DNA from: Bifidobacteriaceae bacterium
Lineage (GTDB): Bacteria; Actinomycetota; Actinomycetes; Actinomycetales; WQXJ01
Assembly: GCA_031281585.1 (NCBI GenBank)
Contig: JAITFE010000062.1
Location: forward strand, 1 to 52,505
Direction of reading: 5' to 3'
Length of the DNA: 52,505 nt
This document shows, in pieces, positions 1-9,137 of the stretch; position 1 is the stretch's first letter, and each line of letters opens with the position of its first letter. The translations under genes and the position numbers were made by a program. Under the pieces are notes generated by a model that saw only the letters and a list, made by a program, of their open reading frames with translations, ran no database searches and had not been told where the DNA came from.

Positions 1-267
1 CTCGCCGGCCACCCCAGGTTCCACATGCACTTCACCCCCACCTACTCCTCCTGGCTCAACCAGGTGGAAAGGTTCTTCGGGTTCGTCACCCAAGACCTCC
101 TCCAACGCTCCGACCACCGCTCCGTCCAAGCCCTCGAGAAGGACATCCGCGACTGGGTCGCCGCGTGGAACGAGAACCCGCGTCCGTTCATCTGGACCAA
201 GACCGCCGAGCAGATCCTCACCTCTATCGCAAGATTATTACAGCGAATTAACGGCGAGGGACACTAG
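1..267 (+). CDS. IS630-family transposase, C-terminal fragment (cut by window edge)
   Basis: This reading frame is open from the first base, so the 5' part lies outside the window. The visible 88 residues carry the end of a DDE transposase of the IS630/Tc1-like type. The HFTPTYSSWLNQVERFF block is the hallmark around the last acidic catalytic residue (the E of NQVE), and it is followed by the usual WVAAWNENPRPFIWTKTAEQIL tail, where the family helix ends. The gene ends at a TAG within the sequence GGGACACTAG, which could belong to the right terminal inverted repeat, but the left end is not visible to test this. It is the only mobile-element gene seen here and borders the lipoprotein pair. Confidence 0.9.
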   Translation, partial: LAGHPRFHMHFTPTYSSWLNQVERFFGFVTQDLLQRSDHRSVQALEKDIRDWVAAWNENPRPFIWTKTAEQILTSIARLLQRINGEGH

Positions 268-315
268 AACGCGTGAAACGCCGTTCGGGATGGGTGCGGT
301 GGCGGGTGTCGGCCG

Positions 316-1290
316 TTATGGGCCGGTCGGGTCTTGGCTGGCGTTGAGTTCCCGCAGGTAGCGGTTCTGTTCTTCCTCGAGCACTTGGTAAAGCGCGAGC
401 TCCCGGCCGAGAGTTGCCTCTTCGCAATTGCCGCTGGCCCCGTCCGGGCAGGGCAGTTCGAAAGCGATGTCCGGGTTCTGCCCGGCGATCCGCCAGTACT
501 CGTCTTCCGGCAGGTCGGGGTCTTCGGCTTGGGCGCGGTCCGCCTCGGCCCGCGCCGCGCTGTCGAAGGTTGGGCAGACGGCGACCAGCGTCCTCAACTG
601 GTCGGGCGTGATTTCGCCGGGCAGGACCGCCGAGGGGTATGTGTCCCAGTTGTCGGCCACGGGAGGGTCCGGGTCGCGGGCCGCCGGGTATCCGTTCTCC
701 CGTGCGCACGCCGCCCACTCGGCTCCCGCCGCCGCAGCGGCGGCCTTCTCCTGCAGTTCCTTGGTCGGGTCCGCCAAAGACTCCGGCCTGGAGTAGCCCG
801 TGTTGGCGGAGCATTCCAGCCAGGCGTCGGTGCGGTCCACGCCCTCAACGATCACCCACCGGACGTCGCCGGGGGCTGACCCGGCGGGCTCGCGGGCGGC
901 CCCCAACTCCTCGAACCCCATGACCGTCGAGCGGATCTCTTCCGAGGAGAGGTCCTGCCCGCCGCCGAGCGTGCAGCCGTCCACCCAGCACAGTTGCCAC
1001 AAGGGCCCACCCTCTTCGGGCAGGACCGTCAACTGGCGCGCGTCGTCCCCAAGCTCCCGCGTCTCCGCGGTCACATCAGCGTCGGCCAAGCACCCGACCA
1101 TCGCCTCCGCCGCAGCCCGCTGCGCCTGGGCGTCCGCCACGGGCGCCTCCGACCCGCCGCCCATTGAGGCGACGCGATCCTCCGACCCGGAGCACCCGCC
1201 GGCGACAGCCGCCACCAGGCAACAGGCCGCCCCCGCCAGCGTCCGGAAACGGCGCCGCCTGCCCCGGGGGGAATTGTTGACGCGGGTCAT
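316..1290 (-). CDS. Cys-rich lipoprotein, family A (left copy)
   Basis: A 324-residue predicted lipoprotein of unknown function. The N-terminus is Arg-rich, then hydrophobic, then a lipobox AVAGGC with the lipidated Cys at residue 33, so it should be anchored on the outer face of the membrane. I start it at the ATG at 1290 because this overlaps the upstream gene's stop as ATGA; the longer frame would run deep into that gene. After the lipobox come four Cys-centred blocks: AMVGCL, WLECSANTGY, WAACARENGYPA and LVAVCPTFDS, plus a DPDPP and an LPGEIT motif. The same blocks in the same order occur in the gene at 50661-51629, so the two are paralogues. It is translationally coupled to the family B lipoprotein upstream. 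The function is not known. Confidence 0.85.
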   Translation of the reverse strand: MTRVNNSPRGRRRRFRTLAGAACCLVAAVAGGCSGSEDRVASMGGGSEAPVADAQAQRAAAEAMVGCLADADVTAETRELGDDARQLTVLPEEGGPLWQLCWVDGCTLGGGQDLSSEEIRSTVMGFEELGAAREPAGSAPGDVRWVIVEGVDRTDAWLECSANTGYSRPESLADPTKELQEKAAAAAAGAEWAACARENGYPAARDPDPPVADNWDTYPSAVLPGEITPDQLRTLVAVCPTFDSAARAEADRAQAEDPDLPEDEYWRIAGQNPDIAFELPCPDGASGNCEEATLGRELALYQVLEEEQNRYLRELNASQDPTGP

Positions 1291-2285
1291 CCCGCCCCTC
1301 CCAAGCCTTCGACGTGCTTGACGGTCTCCGCCAGCAAAGCGTCCCAACGCGACAGCAGATCAGGCTCGGAGCGCCGCAGTTCCTCCCAGGTCGCCTCAGC
1401 CCGCGCCTTCGACCAAGCCCGCAACAGGCCCGACGAGTGCTTGCAATTCGCCGATGCGACCGCCGCCGCCTTCTCAGTCTCAGTGGGAGAGTCGCCGGGG
1501 AAGGCCTCAGCCATTGACCAGGGATCCGGGTAGTCGTACCCGGCCGCGGCCATGCACTCGCTCCACGCGGCATACCCGTCCCGCACCGCGCTGCCGTCTT
1601 CGACTTCGCTGGCAACCAGCAGCAACTGATAAGCCTTTTCGCGAAGGCCGTCCATGTCCGCCCAGTTCGGCGTAACCGAATCCAGGGCCGCACCCAAGCA
1701 CGAGTCCGGGTCGTAACTCCCCACGACCGCACCGTCCGAGTCCCGGACGTCAACTGTGGCCGCGCCGTTCAGAGCCGCCGTGTAGCCCTCATCAGGGGAC
1801 GGGAACTCGTGTTCCAACTGGTGCACGGACGCCATCCAAAGGGCCGATCTCACCCCGTTCGCCCGCGCCGAGTCCGGATCGGTCACGCCGTAAACATATT
1901 GGGCCTGCTCACGGACAAAAGCCCACGGGAAGGCCCCGCCCTGATATTCGTAACCACGCTCGGCCATGCACTGGGTGATCGCGGCCTCGCCCGCCTCCTG
2001 GATAAGGTTCGCCGCCGACTCGTCCGGATAAATGACGCGGTCCACCGGATTCGCCCACGCGCCCTCGATCAGCTCGGATTCGGTCAACTCCACCGAGTCA
2101 GCCGGCTCCGAACACCCGGCGGGGACCAGAGCCACGGCCGCAAGTCCGGCCAACGCCGCCAGCCCCCCGGCCGCAGTCCGCGGGCGCCCACGCGAGCCGT
2201 GCCGCCGTTGTTCCGTGAGGCGGCGGCCGAGGACCGCCTTCACACGGTTCGCTTCGGCCCCCGAACTCCCTTGTCGTCGCGCCAT
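1287..2285 (-). CDS. Cys-rich lipoprotein, family B (left copy)
   Basis: A predicted lipoprotein of about 332 residues with lipobox LVPAGC (Cys at residue 58 from the ATG at 2285; a GTG at 2327 would add 14 residues). The mature part has repeated Cys blocks: TQCMAERGYEY, DPDSCLGAAL, WSECMAAAGYDYPDPW and SANCKHSSG. The CM-x3-GY-x-Y/P pattern resembles a motif widespread in secreted actinobacterial proteins of unknown role. The gene at 49248-50531 shows the same four Cys blocks in order and is a paralogue. It is the first gene of a two-gene unit with the family A lipoprotein (4-bp ATGA overlap). Neither start has a convincing ribosome binding site. No function is claimed. Confidence 0.82.
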   Translation of the reverse strand: MARRQGSSGAEANRVKAVLGRRLTEQRRHGSRGRPRTAAGGLAALAGLAAVALVPAGCSEPADSVELTESELIEGAWANPVDRVIYPDESAANLIQEAGEAAITQCMAERGYEYQGGAFPWAFVREQAQYVYGVTDPDSARANGVRSALWMASVHQLEHEFPSPDEGYTAALNGAATVDVRDSDGAVVGSYDPDSCLGAALDSVTPNWADMDGLREKAYQLLLVASEVEDGSAVRDGYAAWSECMAAAGYDYPDPWSMAEAFPGDSPTETEKAAAVASANCKHSSGLLRAWSKARAEATWEELRRSEPDLLSRWDALLAETVKHVEGLGGAG

Positions 2286-2389
2286 TGGCCAAACGTAACG
2301 AGCCACCGCGCGAAGGGAGTCGTCCACCGGACCGATCGACAGCGGCCGGCGGTCCTACCCCAGCATGACGCTTTGCGAGCCCCTACCCA

Positions 2390-2436
2390 TCGACCACGCC
2401 GGTTTGCGCCCTACTGGGCGCAGATTGCGTGGTCGA
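2390..2436. terminator. Two-stage hairpin after gatB
   Basis: An outer 10-bp perfect stem (TCGACCACGC paired with GCGTGGTCGA) encloses a second 7-bp perfect stem (TGCGCCC/GGGCGCA) with a TACT loop; the two stems are separated by bulges of 5 and 4 bases. It lies 38 bases downstream of the gatB stop on the minus strand and about 105 bases upstream of the lipoprotein start. It most likely ends or stabilises the gatCAB transcript. There is no T-tract, so simple intrinsic termination is not certain. Confidence 0.55.
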
Positions 2437-2473
2437 CGGCCCGGACGGGAAATGGGGGGCGCCCCCGCGTCCG

Positions 2474-4000
2474 TCAGCTTTCGGCCGGGGTTAGCTTCGC
2501 CAGGATCAGGTCGCGGACGCGGGCCGCGTCCGCCTGGCCCCGCGTGGCCTTCATCACCGCGCCCACAATCGCGCCGGCGGCTTGGACCCGGCCGGCCCGG
2601 ATCTTGTCCGCCACGTCCGGCTGGGCCGCCAAAGCCGCGTCGATGGCCTCCGCCAGCGCCGCGTCGTCGGAGACGACCTCCAGGCCGCGCGCGGCCACCA
2701 CCTCCTCCGGGGAGCCCTCGCCCGCCAGAACCCCTTCCAGGACCTGGCGCGCCAGCTTGTCGGTGACGCGACCCGACCGGATCAGGCCCTCCAAGGCGGC
2801 CACATCGGCAGGGCCCACCGGCAACTCGGCCAAGCCGACCCCGCGCTCGTTGGCGGCCCGGGACAACTCCCCCATCCACCACTTCCGGGCGCCGGCCGGG
2901 GTGGCTCCCGCCGCCACGCTCGCGGCTATCAGGTCGAGCGCTCCGGCGTTGACGGCATCGCGCAACTCCAAGTCGGTGAAACCCAACTCGGCTTGCAACC
3001 GCTTCCGGCGCTCGGCCGGCGGCTCCGGCAACGTGCGGCGCAACTCCTCCACCCACGCCCGTGACGGCTTGATCGGCAGGAGGTCCGGCTCCGGGAAGTA
3101 GCGGTAGTCCTCGGCCTGCTCCTTGGAGCGGCCGGGCGAGGTCGACTCGCTGTCCTCGTGCCAATGCCTGGTCTCCTGGGCCACGGGCAGCCCGGCCGCT
3201 AGCAACCCCGCCTGGCGGCGGACCTCGTAGCGGACGGTCCTCTCAATGGAGCGCAGCGAGTTGACGTTCTTGGTCTCCGACCGCTTCCCGAATGGCACCT
3301 GCGCCTGTTCGGCGGGCGTGGCCGCCCTCGGCCGCAGCGACAGGTTCACGTCCGCCCGGATGGAGCCCTGCTCCATGCGCGCGTCGGAGACCCCCAAGGC
3401 GATGACCAATTCGCGCACAGCCGCCACATAGGCACGCGCCAACTCCGGCGCCCGGGCGCCCGCCCCCTCGATCGGCTTGGTGACGATCTCCACCAGCGGC
3501 GTCCCGCCCCGGTTGTAGTCCACCAAGGTGTAGTCAGCCCCCTGGATGCGCCCGGTGGCGCCCCCCACGTGCGTGTTCTTGGCGGCGTCCTCCTCCATGT
3601 GCGCCCGCTCGATCCCAATCCGGAAAACGGCGCCGTCAGCCAGTTCGACGTCCAAGAAACCGTCAAAGTCGATGGGATCCTCGTATTGCGAGATCTGATA
3701 GTCCTTGGACAGGTCCGGGTAGAAATAGTTCTTGCGGGCGAAGGTGGAGTGCTCGGCGATCTTGCAGTTCAGCGCCAGGCCCAGCCGGATGGCGGATTCG
3801 ACGGCCTTGTGGTTGACCGCCGGCATGGCGCCGGGCAGGCCCAGGCAGACCGGGCAGACCTGCGTGTTGGGCGGAGCGCCGAAGCGGTTGGCGCAGGCGC
3901 AGAACATCTTGGTCTTCGTGTTCAACTCCACGTGGATCTCAATCCCCATGACCGGGTCGAACCGCTCCATCGCCTGGTCGAAAGCCATCAACTCGCTCAT
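2474..4000 (-). CDS. gatB: Aspartyl/glutamyl-tRNA amidotransferase subunit B
   Basis: GatB, 508 residues, the usual length. With GatA and GatC it forms the amidotransferase that converts misacylated Glu-tRNA(Gln) and/or Asp-tRNA(Asn) to the amidated form. GatB binds tRNA and carries out the ATP-dependent phosphorylation. Recognisable blocks are [16 protein letters not shown] near residue 18, CANRF...[12 protein letters not shown] (Cys pairs of the zinc-like site), the [19 protein letters not shown] block, and a C-terminal helical plus YqeY-like domain ending at LAKLTPAES. The ATG at 4000 overlaps the gatA stop (ATGA); the open frame continues upstream into gatA but that part is only shadow. 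It is the last gene of gatCAB and is followed by a hairpin at 2390-2436. Confidence 0.98.
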   Translation of the reverse strand: MSELMAFDQAMERFDPVMGIEIHVELNTKTKMFCACANRFGAPPNTQVCPVCLGLPGAMPAVNHKAVESAIRLGLALNCKIAEHSTFARKNYFYPDLSKDYQISQYEDPIDFDGFLDVELADGAVFRIGIERAHMEEDAAKNTHVGGATGRIQGADYTLVDYNRGGTPLVEIVTKPIEGAGARAPELARAYVAAVRELVIALGVSDARMEQGSIRADVNLSLRPRAATPAEQAQVPFGKRSETKNVNSLRSIERTVRYEVRRQAGLLAAGLPVAQETRHWHEDSESTSPGRSKEQAEDYRYFPEPDLLPIKPSRAWVEELRRTLPEPPAERRKRLQAELGFTDLELRDAVNAGALDLIAASVAAGATPAGARKWWMGELSRAANERGVGLAELPVGPADVAALEGLIRSGRVTDKLARQVLEGVLAGEGSPEEVVAARGLEVVSDDAALAEAIDAALAAQPDVADKIRAGRVQAAGAIVGAVMKATRGQADAARVRDLILAKLTPAES

Positions 4001-5517
4001 TTGCGCGCACCTTCCGGGATGGCGGGCGCCCGGTCCAGCAGCGCCCCGCCCCATTTGTCCTCCAGCGCCGCCTCCAGCGCGCCCGCCACCTGGTACAGGA
4101 AGGCGTCCGCGCGGGCGGGGGCCAAAACCTGGAAGCCGACCGGCAACCCGTCCTCGGCCAGCCCGCACGGCACCGAGATGCCGGGCACGCCCGCCAGGTT
4201 CGCGGGGATGGTGGCGACGTCCGCCAGGTACATGGCGAGCGGGTCCTCCAGCTTCTCCCCCAGTTTGAACGCGGTGGTCGGAGAAGTGGGGCTGACCAGC
4301 ACGTCCACGTCCTCCCACGCGTTTTCGAAGTCCCGCTGGATCAACGTGCGGACCTTCTGCGCGCTGCCGTAGTACGCGTCGTAGTAACCCGCCGAAAGGG
4401 CGTAGGTCCCCAGAATGATCCGCCGTTTGACTTCCGGCCCGAAGCCCGCCTCGCGCGTGGCGCCCATCACCGACTCGGCCGTCACGGGCCCGGACTTGGG
4501 CTCCACGCGCAGGCCGTAGCGGATCGAGTCGAACCGCGCCAGGTTGGAGGACGCCTCCGAGGGCATGATCAGGTAATACGCCGGCAGAGCGTAGCGGAAG
4601 GACGGGCAGGAGATCTCCTGCACCGTGGCGCCCAGCCCCGTCAGCAGTTCCAGCGCCTCCCCGAACCGCTTGGTCACGCCCGGTTGGTAGCCGCGGCCGC
4701 CCAGTTCTTGCACGATGCCGACCCGCAACCCCTTTACCTCCCCCGCCAGTCCCAGCCGGGCCGCGCTGACAACCGGCGCCACCGGCTCGTTCAGGGACGT
4801 CATGTCCTTCGGGTCGTGGCCGGCTATGACGGCGTGCAGCAGGGCCGTGTCCAGCACGTTCCGCGCCACCGGCCCCACCTGGTCCAGGGAGGACGCCATG
4901 GCCACCAGGCCGTAGCGGCTGACCGCGCCGTAGGTCGGCTTGACGCCCACGGTGCCGGTGACGGCCGCCGGCTGGCGGATCGACCCGCCCGTGTCAGACC
5001 CAAGCGCCAAGGGGGCCTCGAAAGCGCCCACCGCCGCGGCCGAACCTCCGCCGGACCCGCCGGGAATGCGGTCCAGGTCCCAGGGGTTGTGGGTTGGGCC
5101 GTAGGCCGAGTGCTCGGTCGAGGAGCCCATGGCGAACTCGTCCATGTTCGTCTTTCCGAGCACCGGCAGCCGGGCCTCGCGGAGCTTGCGGACCACGGTG
5201 GCGTCATAGGCGGGAACCCAGTTCTGGAGGATCCTCGACCCGCAGGTGGTCGTCAGGCCCTTGGTCGCGAGCACGTCCTTGACCGCTATCGGCACCCCCG
5301 CCAACTCGGGGAGGTCCTCCCCGGCGGCGCGGGCGGCATCGGCGGCTTTGGCCTCGGCCAACGCGGCTTCCGGCAGGGTGCGGAGGAAGGCGTGGACGGC
5401 GCCGTCCACGGCTTCGATCCGGTTCAAATGCGCCTGGGCGAGCTCCACGGAGGAGACCTCGCGGCTGGCGAGCAGGCGCGCCATCGCGGCGGCGCTCAGG
5501 CGGGTGAGGTGGCTCAC
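3997..5517 (-). CDS. gatA: Aspartyl/glutamyl-tRNA amidotransferase subunit A
   Basis: GatA, 506 residues, the glutaminase subunit of GatCAB, which releases ammonia from glutamine and passes it to GatB. It has the full amidase-signature active site: Lys80 in PIAVKDVL, cis-Ser155 in GGSGGGSA and nucleophile Ser179 in [10 protein letters not shown]. The segment [20 protein letters not shown] is the standard GatA continuation. The start ATG at 5517 overlaps the gatC stop by 4 bp and the stop overlaps the gatB start by 4 bp, so the three subunits are translationally coupled in the order C-A-B, fitting their fixed stoichiometry. Confidence 0.98.
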   Translation of the reverse strand: MSHLTRLSAAAMARLLASREVSSVELAQAHLNRIEAVDGAVHAFLRTLPEAALAEAKAADAARAAGEDLPELAGVPIAVKDVLATKGLTTTCGSRILQNWVPAYDATVVRKLREARLPVLGKTNMDEFAMGSSTEHSAYGPTHNPWDLDRIPGGSGGGSAAAVGAFEAPLALGSDTGGSIRQPAAVTGTVGVKPTYGAVSRYGLVAMASSLDQVGPVARNVLDTALLHAVIAGHDPKDMTSLNEPVAPVVSAARLGLAGEVKGLRVGIVQELGGRGYQPGVTKRFGEALELLTGLGATVQEISCPSFRYALPAYYLIMPSEASSNLARFDSIRYGLRVEPKSGPVTAESVMGATREAGFGPEVKRRIILGTYALSAGYYDAYYGSAQKVRTLIQRDFENAWEDVDVLVSPTSPTTAFKLGEKLEDPLAMYLADVATIPANLAGVPGISVPCGLAEDGLPVGFQVLAPARADAFLYQVAGALEAALEDKWGGALLDRAPAIPEGARK

Positions 5518-5813
5518 GGCTCCTCCCCCAGGATTTGCGGGACCTTGAACTGGTCGGCCTCGCGGGCGGGCGCGGACTGGAGGGCCTCCTCGACGCTCAG
5601 CGAGGGGTGCACCACGTCCGGGCGGAAGACGTTGGCCAGCGGGATCGGGTGGGAGGTGGCCGGCACGTCGCCGCCGGCGGCTTCGCTGACCGTGCGCACG
5701 GCCTCGACAATGGAGTCGAGTTGGCTGGCGAAGTGGTCTAGCTCGTCGTCCGCCAGCGAAATGCGGGCGAGCGCGGCCACGCGCGCCACTTCGGCGCGTG
5801 AGATAGCAGGCAT
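5514..5813 (-). CDS. gatC: Aspartyl/glutamyl-tRNA amidotransferase subunit C
   Basis: GatC, 99 residues, the small subunit that wraps around GatA and joins it to GatB. The N-terminus ([19 protein letters not shown]) and the [21 protein letters not shown] tail are typical; the latter matches the conserved R-D-V/x-x-P-S-L/x region near the C-terminus of GatC. It is the first gene of the gatCAB operon. The 132 bases upstream to purE must hold the promoter, but I found no clear -35/-10 pair. Confidence 0.95.
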   Translation of the reverse strand: MPAISRAEVARVAALARISLADDELDHFASQLDSIVEAVRTVSEAAGGDVPATSHPIPLANVFRPDVVHPSLSVEEALQSAPAREADQFKVPQILGEEP

Positions 5814-5945
5814 ACAGGCCAGTTTATGACCTCAAGGCGAAAACCACGCCTCCACCTGCGAATCGCCCAGCGGGCCCCGTTTGGCGGTCAGAGGTGCGCG
5901 CAAGGGTTCCGATCAGCGGCGCGCCGGCGGAACAGCGGCTGCCCG

Positions 5946-6455
5946 TCAGAGTTGCGCGCGCAGGCGCTCGGCCTTGGCCTGGACCTCGGCCGCCTGGGCC
6001 GCCTGGAACTGTTTCAACGCGGTCCGGGCGGCGGCGGCCTCGGGGCCGTCACCGGCGGCGATTATCCGCCCGGCCAGCAAGCCCGCGTTCTTGGCCCCCC
6101 CGATCGCCACCGTGGCGACCGGGACCCCGGCGGGCATCTGGGCTATCGACAGCAGCGAGTCCAAGCCGTCCAGCACCTTCAGGGCCACCGGGACGCCGAT
6201 CACCGGCAACTCGGTGACCGCCGCGAACATGCCGGGCAGCGCCGCCGCGCCGCCCGCCCCCGCGATGATCACCTTGAGCCCGCGGCCGGCCGCCTCGCGG
6301 CCGTAGCCGATGGTCTGGTCCGGCAGGCGGTGAGCCGAGATCACGTTCACCTCATAGCCAATGCCGAGCCCGGCCAGCGCCTCCGCCGCCGCTTTCATGA
6401 CGGGCCAATCGGAATCAGAGCCCATGACAATGCCGACGCGAATAGGGTTGTTCAC
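5946..6455 (-). CDS. purE: N5-carboxyaminoimidazole ribonucleotide mutase
   Basis: PurE class I, 169 residues, which converts N5-CAIR to CAIR in purine synthesis. It shows [13 protein letters not shown] at the N-terminus, the SAHR motif in VISAHRLP, and the [11 protein letters not shown] and PVIGVPV segments that build the active site and octamer core. I chose the GTG at 6455 ([16 protein letters not shown]) because the family has a few residues before the GSDSD motif; ATG at 6425 would cut them. A much longer open frame upstream is shadow over the opposite-strand GtrA gene. Its usual partner purK is not next to it. Confidence 0.95.
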   Translation of the reverse strand: MNNPIRVGIVMGSDSDWPVMKAAAEALAGLGIGYEVNVISAHRLPDQTIGYGREAAGRGLKVIIAGAGGAAALPGMFAAVTELPVIGVPVALKVLDGLDSLLSIAQMPAGVPVATVAIGGAKNAGLLAGRIIAAGDGPEAAAARTALKQFQAAQAAEVQAKAERLRAQL

Positions 6456-6548
6456 GCCGTCAAGGATAGGCGACCGGCCGGCGGCGAACCCGCCGCGGCG
6501 GACGCCACGGCGGACCTGGCGGCCGGGATCGGTGGCTATAGTTGCCCG

Positions 6549-7031
6549 GTGAGTTTGATCGGACGCCTGGACGCCTGGGAGGCGAAGGTGGGCGGCCGGT
6601 TGCCCAAACTGGCGCGGCGCGCTTACGAGGCGGGCAAGTTCGGGGCGGTCGGAGCTGCCGCCTGGGTGGTGGACAACGGCGTTTTCCTGCTGCTCACCCA
6701 GGGCCCGTGCAAGCTCATGGCGGGCATCCCCGTCCGGGCGTCCGTGATCGGCAACCTGGTGGCGACGGGGTTCTCCTATATCGGCAACCGCTACTGGACC
6801 TTTTCCGGCAAGCGGGCCAAGATGCCCGCCAAAGAGCTGGCCGCGTTCGTGATCGCGAACATAGTGGGCATTGTCATCACCACCGCCTGCCTGTACTTTT
6901 CGCGGTGGGTGCTGGACTTCCACGGGGCCGGGCCGGACACCTTGGCCCGGAACATCGGGATTGTGCTCGGCACCATCTTCCGGTACCTGGCGTACAAGTT
7001 CTGGGTGTTCAAGGCGGAGCCGACCAAGTAG
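6549..7031 (+). CDS. GtrA-family membrane protein
   Basis: A 160-residue protein with four predicted membrane helices, matching the GtrA/DPMS family, which helps flip or present polyprenyl-linked sugars. Family features are the [19 protein letters not shown] first helix, the [17 protein letters not shown] block and the closing [12 protein letters not shown]. The GTG start at 6549 gives the family length; the frame is open further upstream but overlaps the start region of purE on the other strand. GtrA genes neighbour purE/purK in many actinobacteria (known context), here divergently arranged. The stop is followed within a few bases by a perfect REP-like hairpin. Confidence 0.9.
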   Translation: MSLIGRLDAWEAKVGGRLPKLARRAYEAGKFGAVGAAAWVVDNGVFLLLTQGPCKLMAGIPVRASVIGNLVATGFSYIGNRYWTFSGKRAKMPAKELAAFVIANIVGIVITTACLYFSRWVLDFHGAGPDTLARNIGIVLGTIFRYLAYKFWVFKAEPTK

Positions 7032-7033
7032 GG

Positions 7034-7089
7034 AAAATGGGGACGGTACCTATTTCCGGCAAGCCGGAAATAGGTACCGTCCCCGTTTT
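7034..7089. repeat. REP-like palindrome between convergent genes (GGGGACGGTACC element)
   Basis: Two perfect 22-base arms (7039-7060 and 7063-7084) are separated by only two bases; the flanks add AAAA/TTTT pairing across one T:G position. The element begins two bases after the GtrA gene and reaches the stop codon of the kinase gene, so it can act as a terminator in both directions: each RNA ends the stem with a U-run. The arm starts GGGGACGGTACCTATTTCCG. Related half-elements are present at 18907-18933 and 19966-20045. The sequence resembles the REP-type palindromes dispersed in many bacteria together with Y1 (RAYT) transposases; no such transposase is present here. Confidence 0.85.
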
Positions 7090-8336
7090 CAGCGGGAGGA
7101 GGACAGGAAGACCGTGAACACCGGCGGCCGGCGTTTGCTCAACTCCAGGCGGCCGCCCTCGGCCGCGACCAGGTCCCGCGCCACCGCCAAGCCCAATCCG
7201 GTGGAGCCGCCGGTGGAGAAGGACCGCTCGAAGATCTTGGGCGCCAATTCGGCGCTCACGCCCTCGCCCTCGTCCTCCACCTCGATCGCCACGCCGCCCT
7301 GGACGCGGCGCCCGCGCAAGGTGGTGACCCCCGCGCCATGCGTCAGGGCGTTCTCCAACAAGGTGGCGATCACCTGGGAGAGCGTCCCCGGTGAGGCCGT
7401 GACCGTGAGCGACTCGTCGCTCTGGACCACCAGGGACCGGTCCGCCTCGGCGAAGATCGGGAGCCATTCCTCTTGCTGCTGCTGGAGCACCTCCGCGAGC
7501 CGCAGCCAGCGCCGGGGCGAACCGGAGCCGGACTTGGTCCGCCCCAACAGCTCGTCAATCGTGGAGGCCAGGCGCTCGATCTGCTCCAGCGAGATCCGTG
7601 CCTCCTCCTTCACGTCCTCCTGGGTGGTCAGGTACTCGATCTCCTCCAACCGCATGGCCAGGGCGGTCAAAGGCGTGCGGAGCTGGTGCGACGCGTCGGA
7701 GGCGAACTGCCGCTCCACCGCCAGCCGCTTGGCCATGCGGTCCCCTGAGCGCGCCAGCTCCTCCGCAACCAGGTCTATCTCCTCGATTCCCGCCTTCGGC
7801 GGCCGGATGCGGAGCTGGCCCGCGCCCAGTTGTTCGGCCGTCGCCGCCAGGTAAACCATGGGCGCCGACAGGCGCCTGGCCAGCCAGGCGGCGAAGACCA
7901 TCCCCACGGACATGGCCACCAGGCACGCCAACACCACCAAGCCGATCGCGGGGAGCGACCGCACCTGCAACGCCCACCACGAGACCTTGAAGTCAACGCT
8001 GGTGGCGGTCAGCGGCGACGCGCTGATGACGACAAGCTGGCCGGTGATCGGGCTGCCGGCGCTCATCACGGTGCCGTCCCGGAGTTCCACGTCGATGCGA
8101 ACCCGCAGTTGGCTGGACGAGCGGCTCAGATAGGAGTCCAACACCGACTGGGAGACAGGCAGCCGCACCGACTGGTAACTGTCCAACAAGGCCGCGAGAG
8201 CGTCAGCGCGGCTCTGGACCTCGGCCTTCGCCTCCGATTTCCCGAACTGCCCGGCGAACACCGTCAGCGGCACTCCCAGCAACATCACCGCCACCGCCAC
8301 CGCCATGGTGGTGGCGACCATCAAGCGTCGGCGCAC
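7089..8336 (-). CDS. Sensor histidine kinase
   Basis: A 415-residue membrane kinase. A first membrane helix (about residues 8-29) and a second (about 129-151) bracket an extracytoplasmic sensor of about 100 residues, which has no recognisable ligand fold. A HAMP linker follows, then the H-box with phospho-acceptor His217 (FASDASHQLRTPL), the N-box LLENALTHG and the G-boxes DEGEGVS and GLGLAVARDLV. It is read six bases after the response regulator gene, so the pair forms one operon with the regulator first. The signal sensed cannot be inferred from the sequence. The stop codon abuts the 7034-7089 hairpin. Confidence 0.93.
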   Translation of the reverse strand: MRRRLMVATTMAVAVAVMLLGVPLTVFAGQFGKSEAKAEVQSRADALAALLDSYQSVRLPVSQSVLDSYLSRSSSQLRVRIDVELRDGTVMSAGSPITGQLVVISASPLTATSVDFKVSWWALQVRSLPAIGLVVLACLVAMSVGMVFAAWLARRLSAPMVYLAATAEQLGAGQLRIRPPKAGIEEIDLVAEELARSGDRMAKRLAVERQFASDASHQLRTPLTALAMRLEEIEYLTTQEDVKEEARISLEQIERLASTIDELLGRTKSGSGSPRRWLRLAEVLQQQQEEWLPIFAEADRSLVVQSDESLTVTASPGTLSQVIATLLENALTHGAGVTTLRGRRVQGGVAIEVEDEGEGVSAELAPKIFERSFSTGGSTGLGLAVARDLVAAEGGRLELSKRRPPVFTVFLSSSR

Positions 8337-8342
8337 CGGGCC

Positions 8343-9026
8343 TCAACTGGCGGTCTCGAACCGGAATCCCATGCCCCGGATGGTGGTTATGTAGCGCGGC
8401 GAGGTCGCGTCGTCGCCCAGCTTCCGCCTAAGCCAGGAGACGTGCATGTCCAGGGTCTTGGTCGAACCGGCGGACGGTTCGGAGCCCCACACCTCGCGCA
8501 TCAAAGACTCCCGGCTGACCACGGAGCCGCTTTCCCGCACCAGCGCCTTCAGCAAGTCGAATTCCTTGGCGGTCAGATGAAGCTCGCGCTCGCCGTGGTA
8601 GGCGCGGTGGGCGGCGACCTCGACGCGGACGTCTTGGGCCCGCAGCTCGTCGCTGGAGCCCGCCTCCGCCCCGGAGCGGCGCAGCAGCGCCCGCACCCTG
8701 GCCAGCAGTTCGGCCAGCCGGAATGGCTTGGTGACGTAATCATCTGCCCCCGCGTCCAGGCCGACCACCAGGTCCACCTCGTCCGCCCGCGCGGTCAGGA
8801 TGAGGATGGGGGGTTGCGGCCCCCTGGACCGCAGCGCCCTCGCCACATCAAGGCCGTCCATGTCGGGGAGCCCAAGATCGAGGATCACCAGGTCGGGGCT
8901 TTCTGGTGCTTCGAGCACGGCCTGGCCGTTGTCGAAGACGGTTACGTCGTAGCCTTCGCGGGTAAGGGCTCGGGCCAAAGGATCGGCAATGGCCGAGTCA
9001 TCTTCCGCTAACTGAATGCGCGCCAT
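8343..9026 (-). CDS. OmpR/PhoB-family response regulator
   Basis: A 227-residue two-domain regulator. The receiver domain has the acidic pair Asp9/Asp10, phospho-acceptor Asp50 (LVILDLGLPDMDG), Thr78 and Lys100 (DYVTKPF). The C-terminal winged-helix DNA-binding domain ends with the classical KTLDMHVSWLRRKLGD and YITTIRGMGFRF segments. It is the partner of the kinase six bases downstream. A TACAAT hexamer at 9034-9039 on the minus strand ends seven bases before the ATG, so the mRNA might be leaderless, but no good -35 box is present. Confidence 0.94.
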   Translation of the reverse strand: MARIQLAEDDSAIADPLARALTREGYDVTVFDNGQAVLEAPESPDLVILDLGLPDMDGLDVARALRSRGPQPPILILTARADEVDLVVGLDAGADDYVTKPFRLAELLARVRALLRRSGAEAGSSDELRAQDVRVEVAAHRAYHGERELHLTAKEFDLLKALVRESGSVVSRESLMREVWGSEPSAGSTKTLDMHVSWLRRKLGDDATSPRYITTIRGMGFRFETAS

Positions 9027-9137
9027 AAGGGGAATTGTAGGGCACGAGAATCAAAATGTGGCAGACAATTGACCCAATCTTGACGTTTTTTCAGAATCTT
9101 CGGCTTTCACGGCCCGCCCCGTGCCCCGGCCTCCGCC

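Noticed and set aside
9030-9070. Full promoter for the two-component operon.
   Set aside because: The TACAAT hexamer at 9034-9039 is good, but no -35 box lies at a normal distance, so only a possible -10 is mentioned in the gene entry.
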